A stretch of DNA of 46,246 nt from an uncultured Candidatus Saccharibacteria bacterium (GCA_948435375.1 CAOJGQ010000007.1:1-46246), one strand, 5' to 3'. Counted from the stretch's first letter, positions 28,846 through 38,348 are shown. Program-made: numbers and translations. Notes: generated by a model from the letters alone, not told the origin.

Positions 28846-31536
28846 ATGCCTGCCGAAGATCTTCTCAAAGCTGGAGAAAACCGCGCTCTTTCGAGCGGGG
28901 AAGCACCCCTCTATACCGGCAGCGGCAAGCCCGCCGCCAAGCTCAACAAGCGCGGCTTCAAAAGCAAACGCACCCGCAACGCTATCGTATCCCTCGTACT
29001 CACCATCTTGATGGGTGGAGGTATCTTCTTTACTATGACCGGTAATACCGCTATCGTCGGTCAATTCTCATCCAATATAATTAATCAAGTCGGTAACGCC
29101 AATTATAGCGCCGACGTCAACCGTACTGTTTTTCTCACATCTTATTTTCTCCGTAATAGCGCCTCTGAAAACTCCCTCTACAAAAATATTCCTGATTCCT
29201 TAAAAGAGACCTTCAGCAAAAATGGCATCGAAATCGAAGGTCCTGCGGGAAATCAAACCTTTCGTTGGAAAGGCGAAACTTATCAAGCCGATCAACTGAA
29301 AGCACTATACAAAAGCAATCCTGATTTTCGTAAAGCCTATTCTAGTTCAACTAAAGTTCGTAGCTCAAATTTTTACAGCAAGTCCACCAATGGGCTCATG
29401 CAAAAATGGGGAGCCACCCGCAACAACCTTAAAGACTTCAAATCTTCTAATGACAGCGACGCTGATGCTCAAAAATACCGTGAAATCCAAGAACCACATT
29501 TTGACACCAACGATAGTACCGCAGGAGTCACAAAACAGCATGAAGTTGACAAAAGAGACGAGACCGGTCAAGTCATAAGAGACGAAAACGGTAATGTTAT
29601 AAAAGAGACTGTCTACGAAATGGACTCAAAAGGCAGTTCCGGCAAAGTCGACGCCTCTTCTGGCCAAGTCACCGACGTCGCCAAAGCCAGTGCTAAAAGT
29701 TATATCGAAACAGCCTCCCGCGCAGCAAGCGCCAATGCCACATATTGCGCAGCGTACCGCGTTGCTAATATGATTTCTTTGGTCACCTCCAGTCTTGCCA
29801 CTTATTCCGCCATCAAACTCGGTGTTAGCGTTATGGAAAGCTTCAGCAAAACCCAGGTTGGTGAAGGCGAGTCTTCCGCAATAAATACCGTTTTAAATCG
29901 TCTCATGGAAAACCGCACCGTCACAATCACTGATTACTCCAAAGTCGACAGTTCAAACTACCAAGATGAAAACGCCGGTCAGGTCGAACTTACTGGCGCT
30001 GCTATCCAAGAACCAGGGCTCGCCAGTATTGTTTCTGGTACCGTTCTCGCTGCTGGCGCTGGCAAATATTTTTCCAATGCCAATATCAATACTACTGCCA
30101 TGAAAACTTTTGGCACTAACCAAAACCGTTTTCAAAGTTGCGCCATTGCTCAGGCCGGCGCCGCCGCAGCCTCATTAATCTCAATCGCAGTTACTGGAGG
30201 TATTGCTAAAGTTGCTAGTACTTTTGTTATAGATTTCGTCGGCGGTCTCGCTCTTAATACCGCTATTAGCGCCATCCTCGGTTTTGCTATTCCAACTGTC
30301 GCCCGTCTCCTCTTCACTAACACATTCGATTCTTCCGTTGGTATGGTCCTAGGCGCTGGCATTGCTATGGGTCTTGCCGCAACTAGTGCAAAGCTCGCTC
30401 AAAACACCGGAGCTGCCTACGCCAATAAAGAATTGAATAATAAATACGCTAGAGAAACCGCCACAACTATCGCCCTTGATGCCGAAGTTGATCGACTAAA
30501 CCGCAGCCCCTTCGATACATCATCTCAAAATACTTTTCTTGGTTCTATCGTCCATAGTTTCATTCCATTCCAAATTTCCAGCAACGTCACCCCAATTAAA
30601 ACTCTCACCTCTATCACTTCCAGTTCTCTAGCAAAACTCAACAAATCAATTTTTGCCGCCGGAGCAGTCGAGGGGTTCACCACTACTTATGGCGACTGTC
30701 CCGACGCCGACGACAACGGCATGTCTGGCAATATTTACTGCACTGTCAATCTCGCTCATGACACGTCTACTAACGACCTAGCACCCGACGACCCAACCTA
30801 TTTGCGTGTCCTTCAAGAAAGTGGTCTTGAGATCGATGAGAACGGTAAGCACAAAATCAAACCCAACTCTGATCTTGCGAAATACATCAGCTTCGTCGTC
30901 AAGCGCGAATCCGAGCCTGGAACCATGGATGCCAATATTATCGCCGCCATCGAAGAAAGCACCACGCATGGCTTGGACAATCCAATTACCAATAGCCTAC
31001 CAGTCGTTGGCGACATCGTTGACATGATTAGCGCCCTCATAGATTTAAATCCCGACACTGTCGCCTGGGCTCTCGGCACCAAAAACAGCAACGACCCCAA
31101 CGTCAACCCTGAATGGGAAACCAAATACAAATACCTTGCTCAGTATGTTTCCGACATGAACGATCTCACCAATCTCGGCGTCAGCGATGCAAACAACGCC
31201 ATCGCCACCTATATCGAAGAATACGAAAAAGAACACCCCGTCGACAATTCTCGCGCCGGTTACATTGCTCGCATTTCTGGCATCACAAAACAAGACGCCG
31301 AGACTGTTCTTGCTCTTGTCGATTACTATGAATTCCTCGACGATTACGACAGATCGAGCGTCATCGCCACTGAAGACCAGACCAACCTGAAAACTTCTTC
31401 CGTTATTATCGCTGAAGCCTCTTCTGACCCCATCATAGAGTCTACCCCACAAACCGCTCTCCATCTCTCCAGCCTCGCTCTCAATCTCAACCAGCCAATC
31501 TATAACGACCTGCGCAATCGGAGTTATGCTGTATGA
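28846..31536 (+). CDS. Large T4SS-associated membrane protein, 896 aa
   Basis: The protein has a basic N-terminus and a first helix at about residues 47-70 (IVSLVLTILMGGGIFFTMTG). An exported or linker domain follows, then a central hydrophobic region of several Gly/Ala-rich helices (about residues 300-530, for example LNTAISAILGFAIPTVARLLF), then a soluble C-terminus. I find no catalytic motif. It begins four bases after virB4 and overlaps the hydrolase gene by ATGA, so it is a core member of the operon, perhaps a VirB6/VirB8-like scaffold. Homology is not established. Confidence 0.8.
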   Translation: MPAEDLLKAGENRALSSGEAPLYTGSGKPAAKLNKRGFKSKRTRNAIVSLVLTILMGGGIFFTMTGNTAIVGQFSSNIINQVGNANYSADVNRTVFLTSYFLRNSASENSLYKNIPDSLKETFSKNGIEIEGPAGNQTFRWKGETYQADQLKALYKSNPDFRKAYSSSTKVRSSNFYSKSTNGLMQKWGATRNNLKDFKSSNDSDADAQKYREIQEPHFDTNDSTAGVTKQHEVDKRDETGQVIRDENGNVIKETVYEMDSKGSSGKVDASSGQVTDVAKASAKSYIETASRAASANATYCAAYRVANMISLVTSSLATYSAIKLGVSVMESFSKTQVGEGESSAINTVLNRLMENRTVTITDYSKVDSSNYQDENAGQVELTGAAIQEPGLASIVSGTVLAAGAGKYFSNANINTTAMKTFGTNQNRFQSCAIAQAGAAAASLISIAVTGGIAKVASTFVIDFVGGLALNTAISAILGFAIPTVARLLFTNTFDSSVGMVLGAGIAMGLAATSAKLAQNTGAAYANKELNNKYARETATTIALDAEVDRLNRSPFDTSSQNTFLGSIVHSFIPFQISSNVTPIKTLTSITSSSLAKLNKSIFAAGAVEGFTTTYGDCPDADDNGMSGNIYCTVNLAHDTSTNDLAPDDPTYLRVLQESGLEIDENGKHKIKPNSDLAKYISFVVKRESEPGTMDANIIAAIEESTTHGLDNPITNSLPVVGDIVDMISALIDLNPDTVAWALGTKNSNDPNVNPEWETKYKYLAQYVSDMNDLTNLGVSDANNAIATYIEEYEKEHPVDNSRAGYIARISGITKQDAETVLALVDYYEFLDDYDRSSVIATEDQTNLKTSSVIIAEASSDPIIESTPQTALHLSSLALNLNQPIYNDLRNRSYAV

Positions 31537-32855
31537 TTAAAACTGAAAAACTTGAGAGGGAAACTAAGTCGAAAAGCAAACGAAAATCCCGTTCAATCCT
31601 CCTCGAATCCTCCATCAGTTTTGTCGCAGCTATCGTTTTAGTCACTGCTTCAGTCACACCCGTCCTCGCCGAAATCTCTGAAAACGAATTACATGTATAT
31701 TGCGATAACGCCGGCGCTTGTTATTACAACCCTTTCGGCAACAACTGCGAAACCGTAGCTGTCGGCTCCGCCAGCGGGGAAGCTTCAGCCGGTCTTTCGC
31801 CGCAACAAGCCGCCTTCGTCGATATGTATCATGACATTGCCGAACAACTCAGTATCGCCTACGGCATTCCTTGGGAAACCGTTATCGCGCAGGGAATCGT
31901 CGAATCTGCCGCCGGCACCAGCAATTTCGCCGTCCAACGCAATAACTTTTTCGGTATCGGCGCCTTTGACAGCAACCCCAATAATGCCTATTCCTATGAT
32001 ACCCCCACCGACGGCTGGCGCGGCTACTACGAGAACATCCGCAAAACCAGCACTTACCGCGCGCACGGCGTCTTTCGTGGCGACAATATTACCGACCCCT
32101 ACGCCTATCTCCGTACCATCAAAGAAGCTGGTTACGCCACCGACCCCATCTATGTCGAAACTATCTCCAAGATTATTGCTGCCGTCGAGGAACGTTCGAA
32201 GGAAAAAGGCTGGAAATCATCCGCCGAACTCGCTCAGGAACACCCTGAGATGCTCGAGAATGCCGCCAAAAATGCTGACGGTAGTGGTTCAGACTCTGAA
32301 GCCCCCGAGCTCACTAGTAACGCAGTTTGTATTTCCGGTAGCGGCAATGGCGACATCAACCAAACCGCCCTCGAACTCAGCTGGCCCGAGCGCGGTCATG
32401 ATCCTTGGAATGATCCAAAGCCCGAATATGCTCTAGCCCTCCAGGAAACCGGCGTCAACAAACTTGGTGACAACTGTTCAATGAACGGTAACAGCTGCGA
32501 CGCTTTTGTTGCAACCGTCTTACGCTATTCTGGTGTTGATCCTGACGCTCCATGTTGTGGCGCCGAAAACTTGCTGAATTATTTTGCCAGCCACCCCGAA
32601 AAATATGCCGAAATCCCTAATACCGGCAATTCGTCCAATATGGAACCTGGTGATATCCGTGTCCGCGGTGGAAACTCAGCTCATGTTGAGTTATTCGTTC
32701 AACGCGAAGATGGAACTTATGGTATTGCCTCCGCTTCTCACTGCGACCGCACCGCCGACCACGGCATCGGCTATTACTCCGACTCTTCTTACCGTATTTT
32801 CCGCGCAGTTCAAAGTGTTAATAACTCCAGCAAAGAAGATGACGACGAAAAATAA
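31533..32855 (+). CDS. Bifunctional peptidoglycan hydrolase (glucosaminidase + CHAP/NlpC-P60-like)
   Basis: This 440-aa exported VirB1-like enzyme opens the wall for the secretion apparatus. It has a basic N-terminus and a signal helix (SFVAAIVLVTASVTPVLA). A glucosaminidase-type domain (about residues 90-230) has catalytic Glu in AQGIVESAAG and NNFFGIGAF, YDTPTDGWRGYY. A C-terminal cysteine peptidase-like domain has CDAFVATVLRYSG as the nucleophile helix and GNSAHVELF with the His. Two hydrolase activities in one protein, inside a T4SS operon, fit localised wall remodelling. Confidence 0.88.
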   Translation: MIKTEKLERETKSKSKRKSRSILLESSISFVAAIVLVTASVTPVLAEISENELHVYCDNAGACYYNPFGNNCETVAVGSASGEASAGLSPQQAAFVDMYHDIAEQLSIAYGIPWETVIAQGIVESAAGTSNFAVQRNNFFGIGAFDSNPNNAYSYDTPTDGWRGYYENIRKTSTYRAHGVFRGDNITDPYAYLRTIKEAGYATDPIYVETISKIIAAVEERSKEKGWKSSAELAQEHPEMLENAAKNADGSGSDSEAPELTSNAVCISGSGNGDINQTALELSWPERGHDPWNDPKPEYALALQETGVNKLGDNCSMNGNSCDAFVATVLRYSGVDPDAPCCGAENLLNYFASHPEKYAEIPNTGNSSNMEPGDIRVRGGNSAHVELFVQREDGTYGIASASHCDRTADHGIGYYSDSSYRIFRAVQSVNNSSKEDDDEK

Positions 32856-32886
32856 CCATCTAATCTTTAAATAGGGAATTAACAAT

Positions 32887-33591
32887 ATGCCAACCAACAA
32901 TAACTATCCAATCAAAAAAGCGCCAACCATCGACCAGCACAAACGCAATGTCCAAATCGCCATCATCGGCACTATTGTCGCTTTTATTGTCCTAGTTATC
33001 GCCGCAGTCATCCTCTTCATCCAAGACACCAAACGCACCGCAACTTTAGAAATCACCGTTGCGCCTTCCTTTGCTAAAGTCGAAATCGACGGCAAAACCT
33101 ATAAAACCAGCGGCGTCGAACGTCTCGAACCCGGTCATTACTCCGTCAAAGTTTCCGCCGACGACTTTACTCCTAAAGAGACTGAGATCGATCTTACTGG
33201 CGGCGAAACTACACAGCTTATGCTCGCCCTCATGCCTACCGATGGCTCGATGCAATGGTATATAGATCACCCCAGCGAAATGATGATCTTAAATACTATC
33301 GGTGACGCCGAAGCTCTCAAAACCGCTAATAATTATCACGAACTTTACCCCATTTCTAAAGCTCTCCCCATCATTGTCGTTGAAGTTGACAAAACCACTT
33401 ACGCTTGGACTGAATATCGCATCGACGGCGGTACTTTCGAAGAATGCAAAAACAAAAATTTCTGTGTCAAAATCACTGATTCCACCGGTGGCAACAAAGA
33501 CGCCGCCTATGCCAAAATCCGCGCCAGCGGCTACAATCCCGACGATTACGAAGTTATCTACGAATACGTCCCTGTTCAACCGCTCGAATAG
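32887..33591 (+). CDS. Membrane-anchored PEGA-domain protein
   Basis: After a short polar N-terminus there is one transmembrane helix (about residues 24-47, IAIIGTIVAFIVLVIAAVILFI). A PEGA-type beta domain follows (TLEITVAPSFAKVEIDGKTY ... LEPGHYSVKVSADDF), and then an uncharacterised C-terminal domain with two Cys. It ends the T4SS operon, 31 bases after the hydrolase, with TAGGGAATT ahead of the ATG. PEGA domains bind surface structures; a role in anchoring or substrate contact is inferred only. Confidence 0.85.
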   Translation: MPTNNNYPIKKAPTIDQHKRNVQIAIIGTIVAFIVLVIAAVILFIQDTKRTATLEITVAPSFAKVEIDGKTYKTSGVERLEPGHYSVKVSADDFTPKETEIDLTGGETTQLMLALMPTDGSMQWYIDHPSEMMILNTIGDAEALKTANNYHELYPISKALPIIVVEVDKTTYAWTEYRIDGGTFEECKNKNFCVKITDSTGGNKDAAYAKIRASGYNPDDYEVIYEYVPVQPLE

Positions 33592-33596
33592 CAACT

Positions 33597-34604
33597 CTAA
33601 CTCACCTTCACCATTTCTTCCTCGCCCACGCTCGTGAGTATGATTTGGTGTTCCTGAAAATTCCTCACCAAACATTTTTGCCGCTTCTCATCTAGTTCCG
33701 AAAACACATCATCCAGCAATACCACTGGTTTCTGCCTAAGTTCTCGAATAATCATCTCCGCCTCAATAAATTTCAACGCAATCACCAGCGACCGCACTTC
33801 ACCTCGACTTGCCGACCCATCCGCCTTTACTCGGTTAAACTGAAATTCAAAATTGTCCCGGTGCACCCCAAAACTCGTGTGTCCTAAAATCCGGTCCCGC
33901 TCAAAGTTCCGTTCCAACTTCTCCAAAAAATCAGTCTCGTCCTGCACTTCACTAATATATTCCAACTGCACCTCATCCGCATTCTCCGCAATCGACTGAT
34001 AAGTCTTCGTAATCCGCTCGTTGACTTCTTGAATCGCTCGCGCTCGCGCCTCATAGAGTTCTACACCATATTTCGCCAAAAGCACGTTCCAGGAAAACAT
34101 ATCGTTCACCTCTGTCATTTCTTCTTTTAAGAGCTCATTTCGCTGCTTTAGCGCCTTATTATAGCGATTTAGCGCCACACTGTAGCCTTCATCCAGTTGT
34201 CCTAAAACTCGATCAAAATAATTCCGCCGACTCGTCGGACTCGACCCCACGAGATTCAAATCATCCGGCTCAAAAAGCACAATCGGATATTTATTTTTTT
34301 TCGGCAACCTCCGCGTTTTTTTATCCTCAACCAAAAATTCTTTCTTCTCCCCATCAAACACCACCGCCACCTTTCTACCATCCTCATATTCCAGTTCCAC
34401 TCGATAAAACTCCGCTCCTCGTCGCAAAATTTCCCGGTCCACCGCCCGAAAACTTTTCCCTTGCAAAGCTTCATATAAGGCTTCTAAAATCGAAGTTTTT
34501 CCACAACCGTTTCTCCCAATCAACTTAGTCGTCTGCGGCTCAAAATCCACTCGGAACCCCTCATGACTCCGAAAATTCATCAATTTTAGTCGCTTGACCA
34601 CCAT
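33597..34604 (-). CDS. recF: DNA replication/repair protein RecF
   Basis: This 335-aa SMC-like ABC ATPase loads RecA at gaps. It shows MVVKRLKLMNFRSHEGF, Walker A GRNGCGKT at residues 30-37, FEPDDLNLV, the ABC signature SRGEVRSLVIAL and the Walker B/D-loop LLDDVFSELDEKRQ. It starts 8 bases after dnaN ends, so the two are co-transcribed, and it meets the T4SS operon tail to tail with 5 bases between. Confidence 0.97.
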   Translation of the reverse strand: MVVKRLKLMNFRSHEGFRVDFEPQTTKLIGRNGCGKTSILEALYEALQGKSFRAVDREILRRGAEFYRVELEYEDGRKVAVVFDGEKKEFLVEDKKTRRLPKKNKYPIVLFEPDDLNLVGSSPTSRRNYFDRVLGQLDEGYSVALNRYNKALKQRNELLKEEMTEVNDMFSWNVLLAKYGVELYEARARAIQEVNERITKTYQSIAENADEVQLEYISEVQDETDFLEKLERNFERDRILGHTSFGVHRDNFEFQFNRVKADGSASRGEVRSLVIALKFIEAEMIIRELRQKPVVLLDDVFSELDEKRQKCLVRNFQEHQIILTSVGEEEMVKVS

Positions 34605-34612
34605 ATAATATA

Positions 34613-35722
34613 TTATCCCTTCAGCGGCATCACGATATGCACATATTTCGTGTCCGTCTCATTCTTCAGCACCACCGGATCCAACCGATTCGCAAAGCCC
34701 AGCTTCACCTTTTTACCCTCTAAAGCATTCAGCGCATCCAGCAAAAACCTCGAGTTTAGCGTCACTTTTCCATCCACCTCCACTTTTGTTTCAATTTTCG
34801 AAGAGTTTTCCCCAAACTCATTCGCTACCGACGCCACGTTGAATACCCCCGCCTCCGTATCTGTACTACAAGTAATCGACCCGCCTGCCTCTTTCGCAAA
34901 CAACGCCGCCAGCTTCGTAATCCGCACTAATTCATCTTTTTGCAAATCCACCATAATCTCCGACTCTTTCGGAATCAACTGTCGATAATCGGGGAACGAA
35001 CCATCAATCAGTTTCGAAGTAATCTCAACCTCCCCTAAACGGAATCTCACCTGCGCTTCATCAAACAAAATCTCCACCTCATCAATCTCATCCCCCAGAC
35101 TCCGCATCACTTCCTGCAGGGAACTAGCCGGCACAATCGCTGCCACTTCATTCTCAATCTTCTCCACTAACTTCCGCTCTGCTAAACGATAACCATCCGT
35201 CGCTGCGAGATATAGTCCCCCCTCAAACGTATTAAAATACACACCGGTGAGCGCCGGCCTTGTCATATCATTACTCGCCGCCACCATGACCTGCGCCAAT
35301 CCCGCCTTAAAAATTTCCGCTGCCATCACGAATTTTACACTCTTCTCATCGTCAATATCCGGCAACTCCGGAAAATCCTCCGCCGAAGCCCCATTAATCG
35401 TCGAATTATACCCACCCGCTTTAATTACTACCTTATCATCGCCACTCGCCTTAATCTCCACCATCTCTTTGCGCGGTAAATTACTTACAAATTCTGCCAT
35501 CAATCTCGCTGGCACTGTCACCACCCCATTCTCACACTGCCCCGCCGGTAAATAACTCACTACCGCCATATCCAAATTCGTTGTGGTCAGACTAACTTTC
35601 TTATCATCAACTCTTATGAGAACATTGCTCAAAATCGGTAAGGTCGCCCTACCTCCTGCCGCCACTCTACTTACATTATTTAGTGCCTTCGCCAGCTTAT
35701 CCTGCGCAATCTTAATTTCCAT
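34613..35722 (-). CDS. dnaN: DNA polymerase III sliding clamp, beta subunit
   Basis: This 369-aa three-domain clamp begins MEIKIAQDKLAKALNNVSRVA and includes LPILSNVLIRV, the GVYFNTFEGGLYLAATDGYRL strand region and the C-terminal YVHIVMPLKG with the conserved P-L-R-like end. It has an AAGGAG ribosome-binding site nine bases ahead. It lies downstream of dnaA across a 438-base non-coding gap with replication-type repeats and is followed at once by recF. Confidence 0.98.
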   Translation of the reverse strand: MEIKIAQDKLAKALNNVSRVAAGGRATLPILSNVLIRVDDKKVSLTTTNLDMAVVSYLPAGQCENGVVTVPARLMAEFVSNLPRKEMVEIKASGDDKVVIKAGGYNSTINGASAEDFPELPDIDDEKSVKFVMAAEIFKAGLAQVMVAASNDMTRPALTGVYFNTFEGGLYLAATDGYRLAERKLVEKIENEVAAIVPASSLQEVMRSLGDEIDEVEILFDEAQVRFRLGEVEITSKLIDGSFPDYRQLIPKESEIMVDLQKDELVRITKLAALFAKEAGGSITCSTDTEAGVFNVASVANEFGENSSKIETKVEVDGKVTLNSRFLLDALNALEGKKVKLGFANRLDPVVLKNETDTKYVHIVMPLKG

Positions 35723-36160
35723 TTCTTTTCTCCTTCTAATTTATTAGTAGTTATAGTAGTAAGCTATGTGGAAAATGTGCAAAACCTCCTCCCAACCGCT
35801 GTTAATTCTCTGTGCAAAACCATCTGCAAATCTTTCCACCGTCTTGCCGTATATGTGTAAATCTGTCCTAAAATCTGTGCAAAACTAAGTTTTCCACCGA
35901 ACAGTGTAAAACTTTTGCGCACATTTTCCTCACACTTTCTCGCAAACTTTTCCACAATTTTTCCACAAAATCTACCGAACAAACCGAACAATCTAAAACC
36001 CGAACACGTGCCAAAACCCGAACACAAAATCCACCCGAACAAGCCAAGAAACCGAACAAATAAAAAAACAAAGCTTTTGTTTTGGCTTTTTATTTGTGAG
36101 GATTCGCGGACTTGCGGATGAAATCCGCACAAGTCCAAAAACCGAACAATTTCTACACCC
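35723..36160. other. Candidate replication origin region with three repeat families
   Basis: This 438-base gap holds no credible gene. It contains eight copies of CCGAACA (35897, 35975, 35984, 36000, 36018, 36035, 36052, 36142), three exact TGTGCAAAAC (35776, 35811, 35876) plus a near copy, and two DnaA-box-like TTTTCCACA (35948, 35959). The middle is very A/C-rich. The position between dnaA and dnaN is a known oriC location. The CCGAACA set is not a standard DnaA box. Confidence 0.6.
36106..36137 (-). terminator. dnaA terminator hairpin
   Basis: GGACTTGCGGAT pairs with ATCCGCACAAGTCC (two-base bulge) around GAA. On the minus strand only a short T-tract follows. Confidence 0.55.
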
Positions 36161-37534
36161 TTATCCATAAATCTTCTCTCTAAGTTCCGCGATTTGATCA
36201 CGTAGTCCAAAATTCAGTTTCAAATCACCATCAATCTTTTTAATGCCATGCATTACAGTCGTATGGTCCTTCACTCCCACTTCCAGCGCAATCTTCGGCG
36301 TACTCATATTTAGTTCTTTCGAAAGTAAATACATCGCCACCTGCCGCGCATTCTTGATGTGCGCCACCCGACTTTTACTACACATCTCCTTCGGCGTTAG
36401 TTGATAATATCTCGCCACTTTGTCAATCACTTGTCGCGGTGTTGCTGTTTTATTTTGTCCGCCCCGCGCCGTGCTAACATAACCCTCAGTAATTGCTTGT
36501 AGCGGCGTCATACCTTTCAGATCCGCCACCGCTAGCAAATGCTCAAACTCCCCCTCGAGATCGCGAATATTCGTCTTCACATTTTCCGCCAAATACTCAA
36601 TCGCCTGATCCTCAATTTCCACCCCCTTGAACTCCGCCTTCGACCGCAAAATCGCACATTTATCCTCGAACTGCGGCAGTTGCAGATCATACGCCCCACC
36701 CCAAGTTAGCCTTGACGCCAATCTTTCATCAATCGTCTGAATCTGGCTCGGCAAACGATCCGAAGTCACGATAATCTGTTTATCCAGTTGATGCAAAATA
36801 TTAAATATATCAAAAAACTCTCGCTGCGACGCATCTTTCTTGATAATCATCTGAAAATCATCCACGATCAAAACATCAATCTTCCGAAACCTCTGCCGAA
36901 ATTCATCGCCCTTCTTATGCTGCAACGACTTGATAAAATCCGAATAAAAGGTTGAAATCGGTGTATAATACACCCTCAATTTCGGATGTTTTTGCGTAAT
37001 CGCATTCCCAATCGCCTGTACTAAGTGCGTTTTTCCGAGCCCTGGCCCACCATAAAGGAAAAACGGATTGAACTTCTTACCCGGATCCTCCACAATATTT
37101 CGCGCCACACTCACCGCTAAATCATTATTCGATCCAATCACGAAATTATCCAAAGTATATTTCTGATTCAACCCCGTCTGGAAATTCGCCGCCAGGGAAC
37201 TAATCTTTGATTCCTGTTTCTCAACTTCGTCCGCCATCAGAATCGGCGCCGGCTTTTCGCGCGGCTGAATGCGCGGTTTTGTGCTCGCCTGCACCACATA
37301 TTTCACCTCACGCGCTTCCACCCCGTTATTACTTAGCGCCGTTTTCAAAACCTCTGTATAGCGCGCTCTTAGCTGGTTCAGCTTAAACACGTTCGGCGCC
37401 CCAATCGTCACCGCGCCATTCTCTGCGCTTACCAGTTCCGCCCCCGTGAACCACGTCGAAAACTGCTCCCTCGGGATTGATTGCTCAACCTCGGCCAACA
37501 CGTTTTCCCACACGTTCTCCCGCACGGCAGACAT
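36161..37534 (-). CDS. dnaA: Chromosomal replication initiator DnaA
   Basis: This 457-aa AAA+ initiator begins MSAVRENVWENVLAEVEQSI (domain I) and has Walker A GGPGLGKT at residues 162-169, VLIVDDFQ as Walker B, and the C-terminal DNA-binding signature VGVKDHTTVMHG. ATG 37534 is chosen because GGAGGT lies nine bases upstream and the family starts there; a longer frame upstream would cross the promoter. A TATAAT box (37587-37592, minus strand) has a DnaA box at its -35 position, so autorepression is likely. Confidence 0.98.
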   Translation of the reverse strand: MSAVRENVWENVLAEVEQSIPREQFSTWFTGAELVSAENGAVTIGAPNVFKLNQLRARYTEVLKTALSNNGVEAREVKYVVQASTKPRIQPREKPAPILMADEVEKQESKISSLAANFQTGLNQKYTLDNFVIGSNNDLAVSVARNIVEDPGKKFNPFFLYGGPGLGKTHLVQAIGNAITQKHPKLRVYYTPISTFYSDFIKSLQHKKGDEFRQRFRKIDVLIVDDFQMIIKKDASQREFFDIFNILHQLDKQIIVTSDRLPSQIQTIDERLASRLTWGGAYDLQLPQFEDKCAILRSKAEFKGVEIEDQAIEYLAENVKTNIRDLEGEFEHLLAVADLKGMTPLQAITEGYVSTARGGQNKTATPRQVIDKVARYYQLTPKEMCSKSRVAHIKNARQVAMYLLSKELNMSTPKIALEVGVKDHTTVMHGIKKIDGDLKLNFGLRDQIAELREKIYG

Positions 37535-37586
37535 AAAAACAGTACCTCCTACACGCCCAATTAACTCAACTAAATTAACTACCCCT

Positions 37587-37738
37587 ATTATAACAAATTC
37601 CCCCGACTTTTCCACAACTTTCTCCACCTAAAGAAAACATGTCATAATATAAAACCTCACCTATTGGGGTGAAGTTTTCCACAACCCACCAGATTTACCT
37701 GATTAAGATGTGGAAAACTTCTTGAAAAATGTGGAAAT
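37587..37738. promoter_or_regulatory. DnaA-box cluster between dnaA and rpmH, with both promoters
   Basis: TTTTCCACA occurs at 37608 and 37675, and the reverse TGTGGAAAA at 37709 with TGTGGAAAT at 37730. The dnaA -10 (37587-37592) and the rpmH -35/spacer lie within the cluster. This is either a second candidate origin or a shared DnaA control region. Confidence 0.7.
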
Positions 37739-37750
37739 CTGCGGTATACT
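37722..37750 (+). promoter_or_regulatory. rpmH promoter
   Basis: TTGAAA (37722-37727), a 17-base spacer containing a DnaA-box-like TGTGGAAA, and TATACT (37745-37750). Confidence 0.75.
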
Positions 37751-37801
37751 AGAACAAGATTTTGTTAAATTATCATTAATCAGAGAAAGAGAAACTTTAT
37801 T

Positions 37802-37939
37802 ATGCCAAAACGTACGTACCAGCCACACAAGCGTCAACGCAAAGCTGAGCATGGCTTCATGAAGCGCAACAGCTCTAAAAACGGCCAAAAAGTCCTCAAG
37901 CGTCGCCGGATTAAAGGTCGCGCCCGCCTTTCTGCTTAG
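37802..37939 (+). CDS. rpmH: 50S ribosomal protein L34
   Basis: This 45-aa basic ribosomal protein begins [19 protein letters not shown] and ends with [12 protein letters not shown], the L34 pattern throughout. The order rpmH-rnpA-yidC-jag next to dnaA is the conserved bacterial arrangement. It has its own promoter and terminator, separating it from rnpA. Confidence 0.98.
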   Translation: MPKRTYQPHKRQRKAEHGFMKRNSSKNGQKVLKRRRIKGRARLSA

Positions 37940-37950
37940 GCCCAGCCGCT

Positions 37951-37977
37951 AAAAATGCCCAAACCGGGCATTTTTAT
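37951..37977 (+). terminator. rpmH terminator
   Basis: AAAAATGCCC, loop AAACC, GGGCATTTTT, then ATATA. Confidence 0.9.
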
Positions 37978-37991
37978 ATATAATATATATT

Positions 37992-38348
37992 ATGTTATCG
38001 CAAAAATACCGTTTCCACTCTCGTGGCGGAGTGAATCACGTTTATCGGGCAGGGAAGACTATTCGCACACCCGTTATTTCTCTTGCTTTCGTACCCAATG
38101 GCCGCGGCAAACAGCGCTTCGGTGTCGTCGTCTCGAAAAAAGTCCTAAAGTCCGCCGTCGGTCGTAACCGTATTCGCCGTCGGGTCTACGAAGCTATGCG
38201 TCTCGAACTCCCCGAGTTTACTTATCCAATGGACTGTCTCTTTATCATTTATAGCAAAGCCGTTCTTAAGATGCCGTTTCGCGAACTTCGCCGCCTTTTA
38301 CGCGAACTGCTCGACCGCAGCCTTACCGAGTTATCGCCAAAGCACTAA
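37992..38348 (+). CDS. rnpA: Ribonuclease P protein component
   Basis: This 118-aa basic protein assists the RNase P RNA in tRNA 5' processing. It has the RnpA core: RFGVVVSKKVLKSAVGRNRIRRRVYEAMR is the conserved RNR motif region, and YPMDCLFIIYSKAV the following strand. A TATAAT box (37979-37984) ends 7 bases before the ATG, predicting a leaderless transcript. Confidence 0.96.
   Translation: MLSQKYRFHSRGGVNHVYRAGKTIRTPVISLAFVPNGRGKQRFGVVVSKKVLKSAVGRNRIRRRVYEAMRLELPEFTYPMDCLFIIYSKAVLKMPFRELRRLLRELLDRSLTELSPKH

Noticed and set aside
35764-36210. 148-aa minus-strand open frame overlapping the dnaA 3' end
   Set aside because: It translates the CCGAACA repeats into Phe/Gly/Leu-rich sequence, overlaps dnaA and a hairpin, and has no ribosome-binding site.
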